Positions 7,975 to 13,790 of a DNA stretch of 32,978 nucleotides are shown here, piece by piece. Position 1 is the first letter of the stretch. Each line of letters begins with the position of its first letter. The position numbers were made by a program, and so were the translations under genes. The notes beneath the pieces were generated by a model. It saw only the letters and a list, made by a program, of their open reading frames with translations. It was not told the origin of the DNA and did no database searches. The DNA comes from Gammaproteobacteria bacterium (GTDB lineage: Bacteria > Pseudomonadota > Gammaproteobacteria > Pseudomonadales > Azotimanducaceae_A). Location: assembly GCA_012960755.1 (NCBI GenBank), contig DUAT01000161.1:1-32978 (forward strand), in the 5' to 3' direction.

Positions 7975-9648
7975 ATGGAAAACGACAACAGTGCAAAGGT
8001 ATTCGATGATGTCATGACACTTAATCCTGTCATCGGGCTGTCCATGTCAGATGTACTTGCCGCGGGAAGAACAATCCTGAGGCAAGGCTTGCTGCAACCC
8101 GCTATCTTCGCCGAGCAATCCACTAAATTGTGGCGTGACTGGATTGAAATTGGCTTGAACCAGTCCGATCTCGTACCTGCGCCCAGGGATAGAAGATTTA
8201 GTGACAAGTCTTTTGAGGAAAATCGTGGTTACAGCAACCTGGTGAAAGGCTGGCTGGCCTGGCAGAACCGAATGCTTGAATGGGTCGAGGCGCTGGATCT
8301 GGAAGAGACAGATCGAGGACGGGCAAGGTTTCTGGTGCAGCTATACATCGATACCATGGCACCCACCAATTTTCTGCTGGGGAACCCATCGGCATTACGC
8401 AAGGCTTATCAGTCGGGTGGGCAGAGTTTGTTTACCGGGCTAAAAAATTTCATCGGTGATTTGCAAGACAACGGTGGAATGCCTTCCCAGGTTGACAAGA
8501 GCGCTTTTACGGTAGGTGGCAACGTCGCTACGACCGAAGGGGTAGTCGTTTTCACGACACCGATTCTTGAACTCATCCAATATAAACCTGTGCACCAGAA
8601 GGTTAAGGCGAGACCTGTCTTCATTGTGCCTCCGCAGATCAATAAGTTCTATCTGTATGATCTTTCGGAACACAACAGTTTTGTTCGATACCTGCTCAAG
8701 GAAGGATTCCAGGTGTTCATTGTATCCTGGCGAAATCCGACCCCGGAGCATCGTGACTGGGGACTCGAAGACTATATCGATTCAATTGACCAGGCCATTG
8801 ATGCCTGTCTCGAAGTGACTGGCCAGGATGCAATCAATGGCGTGGGTGCCTGTGCCGGTGGAATCACTTTCTCTGCTGCCCTGGGCTACTTTGCAGGAGT
8901 CGATACTCTGTCGAGGGTTAATTCTCTGAACCTGATGGTCAATGTGCTGGAAACCCATGGTGATGATTCTGTACTCGGGCTGTTCGCCACGGAGGATGCT
9001 ATTGAAGGTGCGCGAAAACGATCTGCTGCCAAGGGAATACTGGACGGTGAAGAAACCGCCCGGGTTTTTAACTGGATGCGACCCAATGACCTGATCTGGA
9101 ACTATCATGTCAGTAACTACCTTCATGGTGACAAGCCACCGGTGTTCGATATTCTTTTCTGGAACAATGACACAACCCGGTTACCGGCGAGGTTGCACAG
9201 TGACTTCCTGAACATATTCCGTGACAACCCCCTGTGCAAACAGGGAATGTTGGAAATCAAAGGGGTACCCATCGATATGAAGAAAGTCGACTGTGATGTG
9301 TTGATCACCGGTGGCACGACGGACCATATAACGCCCTGGCAGGCTTGCTACCGGTCCACTAAATTATTCGGTGGCGATATAACCTATTTGCTGTCAACTG
9401 CCGGACACATCCAGAGTCTTCTGAATCCGCCAACCTCATCGAAACGTACCTATTTTCTTAATTCAGATTTACCTGATACACCCAGGGAATGGTTGGAGGA
9501 CGCAGAAGAACATCCAGGTTCCTGGTGGCCCTACTGGTCTGGGTGGTTGACCTCCAGGTCCAAGGGAGAAGTAGATGCGCCCGTTGAGCAGGGGAGTGAA
9601 AAACACCCGGCGGGATTGGCTGCACCTGGAAGCTATGTCCATGAATAG
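7975..9648 (+). CDS. phaC: Class I poly(3-hydroxyalkanoate) synthase
   Basis: Polymerises (R)-3-hydroxyacyl-CoA into PHA at the granule surface. This 557-residue protein has the family's N-terminal helical part (NRGYSNLVKGWLAWQ, APTNFLLGNP) and a catalytic alpha/beta-hydrolase core. The nucleophile is Cys293 in GACAGG (the lipase box with Cys for Ser), and the acid and base are Asp450 (TDHITPW) and His478 (AGHIQSLLNP). WRNPTPEHRDWGLEDY is a class I signature. GGGAG 6 bases upstream selects ATG 7975 over the adjacent GTG 7972. No phaE or second class-III subunit is present. The last 14 bases lie inside the first copy of a 24-bp tandem repeat, which supplies the TAG stop. phaZ follows. Confidence 0.96.
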   Translation: MENDNSAKVFDDVMTLNPVIGLSMSDVLAAGRTILRQGLLQPAIFAEQSTKLWRDWIEIGLNQSDLVPAPRDRRFSDKSFEENRGYSNLVKGWLAWQNRMLEWVEALDLEETDRGRARFLVQLYIDTMAPTNFLLGNPSALRKAYQSGGQSLFTGLKNFIGDLQDNGGMPSQVDKSAFTVGGNVATTEGVVVFTTPILELIQYKPVHQKVKARPVFIVPPQINKFYLYDLSEHNSFVRYLLKEGFQVFIVSWRNPTPEHRDWGLEDYIDSIDQAIDACLEVTGQDAINGVGACAGGITFSAALGYFAGVDTLSRVNSLNLMVNVLETHGDDSVLGLFATEDAIEGARKRSAAKGILDGEETARVFNWMRPNDLIWNYHVSNYLHGDKPPVFDILFWNNDTTRLPARLHSDFLNIFRDNPLCKQGMLEIKGVPIDMKKVDCDVLITGGTTDHITPWQACYRSTKLFGGDITYLLSTAGHIQSLLNPPTSSKRTYFLNSDLPDTPREWLEDAEEHPGSWWPYWSGWLTSRSKGEVDAPVEQGSEKHPAGLAAPGSYVHE

Positions 9649-9748
9649 TGGTCACTACATGTCCATGAATAGTGGTCACTACATGTCCATGAATAGTGGT
9701 CACTACATGTCCATGAATAGTGGTCACTACATGCCCATGAATAGTTAA
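9635..9748 (+). CDS. Possible 37-residue repeat peptide bridging phaC and phaZ
   Basis: The repeat is open in this frame and would encode (MSMNSGHY) four times, then MPMNS and a TAA that exists only because the fifth unit has diverged. GGAAGCT just upstream could act as a ribosome site. The frame overlaps the last 14 bases of phaC and stops 12 bases before phaZ, whose own ATG has AGG touching it and therefore no spaced ribosome site. Translation of this frame could couple phaC to phaZ. It may equally be an untranslated accident of a minisatellite; there is no homology support. Confidence 0.3.
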   Translation: MSMNSGHYMSMNSGHYMSMNSGHYMSMNSGHYMPMNS

Positions 9749-9754
9749 CACTAC
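9635..9754 (+). repeat. 24-bp tandem repeat, four perfect copies plus one variant, between phaC and phaZ
   Basis: Units run 9635-9658, 9659-9682, 9683-9706, 9707-9730 and a variant at 9731-9754. The unit starts ATGTCCATGAATAG and ends TGGTCACTAC. The first four are identical. The fifth differs at four bases, three of which turn GGT into TAA. The unit is a multiple of three, carries TAG in the phaC frame, is open in the frame starting at 9635, and is also open on the reverse strand. Each unit has a small inverted repeat, TAGTG-GT-CACTA. Identity among copies points to recent expansion. Confidence 0.97.
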
Positions 9755-9760
9755 GCCAGG

Positions 9761-10558
9761 ATGCGAATTTACTCGGACAACATTGGCCGTTTTCGATTGA
9801 GGATAGCCTCGACTATCGATCAGTTCGAAGGGACACCATTACTCATTTTCAACGGTATAGGTGCCAGCATTGAAATCCTGGAACCCATCCTTGAACGACT
9901 TAGTGTACCCGCCATTGCTTTTGATATGCCGGGAACCGGGGGTTCACCCACCGGATACGTGGGTTTTAGGATGGCTGCATTTGCTGATATCGGTCTCACT
10001 TTGTTGGACAAGCTGGGGCTAGTCAATGCGAACATCATGGGTGTTTCCTGGGGCGGCGGTGTTGCCCAGGAATTTGCACGGCGTCATGGCTCGCGAACAG
10101 GTAAGTTGATTCTGGCAGCAACGTCAATGGGCCAGGTAATGGTGCCGCCGGGTCCCCGGGTGTTAGTGCACATGGCGTCGCCATTGCGTTTTTTTAGTTC
10201 CGCGTATTTCAGAAGCGTGGCTGCCACAATATATGGTGGTGATTTTAGGAGAGACCCCGGCCTGGTGAGGAAACACGCATCGAAAATGTCCCCGCCGAAT
10301 AGCCTGGGTTACGTGCAGCAGTTAGCAGCGATCGGAGGCTGGACGAGTGCATTCTGGCTGCACCGGATTCCCCATGAAACGCTGGTAATGGCGGGCTCTG
10401 ATGACCCCGTTATCCCGTTGGTCAATGCCAGGATGATAGCCAGCAGAATACCGAATGCGAGCCTGGAAGTATTTGACTGTGGCCATCTGTTTATTCTCAC
10501 CCGGCAGGATCAGACCGTAAAAAGCATAGAGCATTTTTTGTTCGGAGAAAGGAAATAG
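9761..10558 (+). CDS. phaZ: Intracellular PHA depolymerase, PhaZ (mcl-type alpha/beta hydrolase)
   Basis: A 265-residue serine hydrolase closely resembling pseudomonad PhaZ. Shared stretches are PLLIFNGIGAS, VIAFDMPGTGGSPT-like, GVSWGGGVAQEFA with the nucleophile Ser96, LAATSMGQVMVPPGP, ATIYGGDFRRDPGL, WTSAFWLHRI, MAGSDDPVIPLVNARM and DCGHLFILTR, which carries the catalytic His. It should release 3-hydroxyacids from native PHA granules in the cytoplasm. It lies 112 bases after phaC across the tandem repeat and one base before the acyl-CoA dehydrogenase, so phaC-phaZ-dehydrogenase probably form one operon. The start has no properly spaced ribosome site, which suggests reliance on upstream translation. 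Confidence 0.9.
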   Translation: MRIYSDNIGRFRLRIASTIDQFEGTPLLIFNGIGASIEILEPILERLSVPAIAFDMPGTGGSPTGYVGFRMAAFADIGLTLLDKLGLVNANIMGVSWGGGVAQEFARRHGSRTGKLILAATSMGQVMVPPGPRVLVHMASPLRFFSSAYFRSVAATIYGGDFRRDPGLVRKHASKMSPPNSLGYVQQLAAIGGWTSAFWLHRIPHETLVMAGSDDPVIPLVNARMIASRIPNASLEVFDCGHLFILTRQDQTVKSIEHFLFGERK

Positions 10559-10559
10559 A

Positions 10560-11756
10560 ATGGACCTGAAATTATCCTCCGAAGACGCACGCTTTCGCGA
10601 GGAAGTGCGCGACTTTCTCTCAAAAGCCTTGACGGCAGAATTACGCGAAGCCGGTCGCAAGCGCACGAGTCTCTGGCAGGAGATCGAATCAGCCATGTCA
10701 TGGCAAAGCATCCTGCACGCGAAAGGATGGGCAGCACCCGACTGGCCGGTAGAACATGGTGGTACTGACTGGACCCTGCCCCAGCGGTATATATTCGCCC
10801 TGGAATGTGCGCAAGCCGAAGCACCCCTGCTTATTCCGATGAGTTTGAAAATGTGCGGGCCCATGCTTATCGGCTATGGGACGACAGACCAGAAATCGTA
10901 TTACCTGCCGCGCATCTTGAGTGGTGAAGATATCTGGTGCCAGGGTTACTCGGAGCCGGGGTCTGGGTCTGATCTTGCCTCATTGAGTACGTCTGCAGTC
11001 AGCGATGGTGATGAATACATCATCAATGGCAGTAAGATCTGGACCAGCTATGCCCACCACGCCAATATGATGTTTGCCCTGGTTCGAACGTCGACCGAAG
11101 GTAAGGTGCAGCAGGGGATTTCTTTCCTGTTAATCGACATGAAGGCAGGCGGTATTTCTGTTGAGCCCATCCTCAATCTTGAGGGTGTGCATGAATTCAA
11201 CCAGGTATTCTTCAATGATGTCAGGGTGCCGAAGATCAACCGGGTGGGTAAAGAGAATGAAGGCTGGTCGGTGGCTAAATATTTACTGGAGTTTGAGCGA
11301 TTCAGCATGTCGTCGGTTGAACTGCGCCGGATCCTGAGCAAGGTTGAGGCACTGGCTAAATCGACCCGAAGCGACGGTGGGACACTTGCGGACGAAGCGG
11401 GTTATTGTCGCCAGCTTGTGCAATTGAAGATCGACGCACTCGCGTTGGAGACCTCGGAACAACGGGTGCTCTCAAGCTTAAGTGCGGGTAAACGTCCCGG
11501 GTCCGTTTCTTCAGTACTTAATGTCCAGAGTGCAGAGACGCTACAGCGAGCAGATATGCTGGCGGTGGAGGCTGCCGCATACTATGGATTGCCATACCAG
11601 CCTGAGGCACTCCGGGTCGGTGCTGAATCACCTGTGGGTGATGAATCTGCAACAACCATAATGCCAACTTACCTCAGCAATCGCATGAGAACGATTGCAG
11701 GCGGATCGTCTGAAGTTCAAAGAAACATTATCGCCAAGGCGATACTTCAGTTGTGA
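10560..11756 (+). CDS. Acyl-CoA dehydrogenase family protein
   Basis: An FAD enzyme of 398 residues that introduces an alpha-beta double bond into an acyl-CoA. The segment CQGYSEPGSGSDLASLST (127-144) is the FAD and substrate-binding signature, INGSKIWTSYAHHANMM follows, and the C-terminus has the nucleotide-binding GGSSEVQRNIIAKAIL. The N-terminal WPVEHGGTDW pattern is common in actinobacterial-style FadE enzymes for bulky acyl groups such as steroid or alicyclic acids; this is a family-level hint only. Its ATG follows the phaZ TAG after one base, with GGAGAAAGGAA in the phaZ end as ribosome site, so the two are translationally linked. No paired second dehydrogenase subunit is seen. Confidence 0.93.
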   Translation: MDLKLSSEDARFREEVRDFLSKALTAELREAGRKRTSLWQEIESAMSWQSILHAKGWAAPDWPVEHGGTDWTLPQRYIFALECAQAEAPLLIPMSLKMCGPMLIGYGTTDQKSYYLPRILSGEDIWCQGYSEPGSGSDLASLSTSAVSDGDEYIINGSKIWTSYAHHANMMFALVRTSTEGKVQQGISFLLIDMKAGGISVEPILNLEGVHEFNQVFFNDVRVPKINRVGKENEGWSVAKYLLEFERFSMSSVELRRILSKVEALAKSTRSDGGTLADEAGYCRQLVQLKIDALALETSEQRVLSSLSAGKRPGSVSSVLNVQSAETLQRADMLAVEAAAYYGLPYQPEALRVGAESPVGDESATTIMPTYLSNRMRTIAGGSSEVQRNIIAKAILQL

Positions 11757-11789
11757 TCAGAATCCATCACCAATACTGGCGACTTCCAT

Positions 11790-12158
11790 TTAGCCCATCT
11801 GGTAAAAGACAGCCTTGTTGCCATCCGGGTCCCGAAAATAGGCACCATAGAAAGTAGGCATTCTTTCACCAGGTTCGCCCTCATCCGTCGCCCCCAGTTC
11901 AATTGCCTTGGCATACAATGCGTCGACATTTTCACGAGAACCTGCTGGAAAAGCCAGCATGTTGCCGTTACCGGGTGCGGGATCACCTTCGTCATAGGGC
12001 ACGCAGAGGGCCAGCATAGGCTGATCCATGCCGGAGCCAACAAAGGCGATACGGCCCATGTCCATTAGAACCTTGGCGCCAAGTGGCTCAAGCAGTGCGG
12101 TGTAGAAACCTTTGGCTTTCTCCATATCGTTGGTGCCAATTGTTACGTATCCGATCAT
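11790..12158 (-). CDS. VOC family (glyoxalase/bleomycin-resistance fold) protein
   Basis: A 122-residue single VOC domain starting MIGYVTIGTNDMEKAKGFY and ending YGAYFRDPDGNKAVFYQ. AGGAGA 6 bases before ATG 12158 fixes the start; an ATG at 12224 is less likely. The first strand has Tyr where metal-binding members have His, and the usual C-terminal Glu after NK is not evident, so a metal-independent or binding role is possible. It is convergent with the acyl-CoA dehydrogenase, with 33 bases between stops, and divergent from the PPOX gene. The substrate is unknown. Confidence 0.85.
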   Translation of the reverse strand: MIGYVTIGTNDMEKAKGFYTALLEPLGAKVLMDMGRIAFVGSGMDQPMLALCVPYDEGDPAPGNGNMLAFPAGSRENVDALYAKAIELGATDEGEPGERMPTFYGAYFRDPDGNKAVFYQMG

Positions 12159-12341
12159 CGTGTTTCTCCTGTTTTTCCATTGTGGCTCAATTGTAGATTT
12201 ATGGACCTCTGGCTCGTGATTCATCAGGCTTGTCGTAAAGCCATATTTTTAAGCCCAGTTGTAGTGCCATGTTGTAAAGCACGAAAAACGCATCATACTG
12301 TGAATCGGTTCGATATTCTTTACACATGAGAGGTAAGTATT

Positions 12342-12764
12342 ATGTCCTTGGCGATGACTAAAACCGAGCGGGATGCTTTTCTGGCAGATTGTCATGTTGG
12401 TGTGGTGAGCATCAACAGGCAGAGCGAAGGACCCTTGTCGGCCCCAATCTGGTACATGTACGAAGATGGCCTGGTGTTGTTTTCAACCGGAGGCGATTCC
12501 CGCAAAGGTAAGTTGATGACTCTGGGAGAGAGGATATCAATGGTTGTGCAGACCGAAACGGCACCATACCAATATGTGAGTATTGAAGGGCCAATTGTGG
12601 CGCGTCAACCGGCAGACGTGGATCGGGATGTCCTTCCCATGGCTATTCGTTATCTCGGCGATAAGATGGGCACTGCCTACGCGAAGGGCTCCTCCGGGGA
12701 AGGCTCAGTCCTGATCAAGATGAAGCCTGAAAAATGGCTTTCTGTAGATTACAACAAGGGTTGA
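12342..12764 (+). CDS. Pyridoxamine 5'-phosphate oxidase-fold (PPOX) flavin-binding protein
   Basis: A 140-residue split-barrel protein. The N-terminus MTKTERDAFLADCHVGVVSINR, then GPLSAPIWYMYEDGLVLFST and SRKGKLMTLGERISMVVQTE, match the PPOX-type FMN or F420-binding family. VSIEGPIVA is the typical fourth strand. GAGAGG precedes the ATG by about 9 bases. Such proteins are often oxidoreductases or heme/flavin-binding helpers; the specific function cannot be read. The crotonase gene follows after 53 bases in the same direction, so co-transcription is likely. Confidence 0.85.
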   Translation: MSLAMTKTERDAFLADCHVGVVSINRQSEGPLSAPIWYMYEDGLVLFSTGGDSRKGKLMTLGERISMVVQTETAPYQYVSIEGPIVARQPADVDRDVLPMAIRYLGDKMGTAYAKGSSGEGSVLIKMKPEKWLSVDYNKG

Positions 12765-12817
12765 TAGGTAGAATGGGAAGCATCTGTTAAACAGTAACTG
12801 GTAATAAGGAAGCGAAA

Positions 12818-13645
12818 ATGACTGATAAGGTAATTGACACGGGAACAGACGATTTACTGGCTGAGGTAAAAAGCGGCGTTGCTATTCTGACGCTGAACAG
12901 ACCGGAGGCGCGCAACGCCATGTCCGGCGCTATGAATCAGGCTCTACAACAGACCCTGTCGAGCGTTGAAGTAGACCCGGATGTTAAGTGTGTCGTGCTA
13001 ACTGGAGCTGGCAAGGGGTTTTGTGCAGGTGGTGATGTCAAGGGGATGGCAGCCTCCGGTGATGGCACGGTGGGCCAACGAACCATTGATGGTGCGATTC
13101 ACGAACAGCGAATCAATCAAAGAGCCACCGCCGGGAAACTCTTCAAGATGCCGAAGCCTACCATCGCATCGCTTCCCGGTGCTGCGGCTGGTGCCGGGTT
13201 ATCCCTGGCTCTGGCCTGTGATCTCAGGATTATGGCCAACAATGCCATTATGACCACTGCCTTCGCACGGGTTGGGTTTTCCGGGGATTATGGTGGCACC
13301 TATTTCATGAGTCAGCTGATTGGTTCCGCCAAAGCCAGGGAATTGTATTTTCTGTCGGATCGAGTCAGTGCTGAAGAAGCGCTCCGTTTGGGTTTGACCA
13401 ACTGGACCTGCGATGCTGGAGATCTTCAGGACAAAACAATGGAGATTGCGCTGCGACTCGCCAATGGAGCGACAGTTGCCTACCGGTACATGAAGGAAAA
13501 CCTGAACCGCGCGCTGACCGGTGATGTTGATGATTGTATGGATCTTGAAGCAACCCATCACGTCCATTGCGGGCAGACCCAGGACCATCGTGACGCCACC
13601 AAGGCGTTTGTTGAAAAACGTGAACCGGTTTTCCACGGCAGGTAA
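12818..13645 (+). CDS. Enoyl-CoA hydratase/isomerase family (crotonase) protein
   Basis: A 275-residue crotonase-fold enzyme acting on acyl-CoA. Oxyanion-hole segments are KGFCAGGDV (66-74) and GAAAGAGLSLALACDL (121-136). The two Glu of classical enoyl-CoA hydratase are not in place: GGxCEL corresponds to GAGLSL here, and the QPE position falls in AFARVGF. Asp157 in FSGDYGG sits where PaaG-type isomerases carry an active-site Asp. An isomerase or unusual hydratase is therefore more likely than a standard beta-oxidation hydratase. AAGGA lies before the ATG. A strong terminator follows the gene. Confidence 0.92.
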   Translation: MTDKVIDTGTDDLLAEVKSGVAILTLNRPEARNAMSGAMNQALQQTLSSVEVDPDVKCVVLTGAGKGFCAGGDVKGMAASGDGTVGQRTIDGAIHEQRINQRATAGKLFKMPKPTIASLPGAAAGAGLSLALACDLRIMANNAIMTTAFARVGFSGDYGGTYFMSQLIGSAKARELYFLSDRVSAEEALRLGLTNWTCDAGDLQDKTMEIALRLANGATVAYRYMKENLNRALTGDVDDCMDLEATHHVHCGQTQDHRDATKAFVEKREPVFHGR

Positions 13646-13708
13646 TACGAAAAAACTCGGATATCGAATCGCGGGCATGGAAAGGGCATCAGACCCTTGT
13701 GCGGTACT

Positions 13709-13740
13709 AGACCCGTTGATACGGTGTCTCGCTTTTTTTT
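13709..13740 (+). terminator. Rho-independent terminator after the crotonase gene
   Basis: AGACCCGT pairs with ACGG-T-GTCT (one bulged T) around loop TGAT, followed by CGC and a run of eight T (13733-13740). It ends the PPOX-crotonase unit and separates it from the TonB receptor, whose ribosome site begins just after the T run. Confidence 0.8.
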
Positions 13741-13755
13741 AAAAGGGGGATATCA

Positions 13756-13790
13756 ATGTTAGAATCAAAAACGCGCATGGGTGTGTGGTC
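13756..13790 (+). other. Out-of-frame signal-peptide start of the TonB receptor
   Basis: ATG 13756 has an ideal ribosome site (GGGGG, 6 bases upstream) and begins MLESKTRMGV, a typical charged signal-peptide start. It runs out of frame with the receptor and stops at 13863. Removing one GT from the (GT)3 tract in GGGTGTGTGG (13779-13788) would join it perfectly to VLAGLVFLPVANVASA. The tract may be a frameshift mutation, a slippage switch or a sequence error. Confidence 0.7.

Noticed and set aside
9458..9751. Antisense frame with TTIHGHVV repeats opposite the end of phaC
   Set aside because: It is open only because the 24-bp unit is a multiple of three and lacks stops on that strand; the rest is a shadow of phaC and it has no ribosome site.
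9635..9754. CRISPR-like array
   Set aside because: The repeats are directly adjacent with no spacers, and there are no cas genes; it is a simple tandem repeat.
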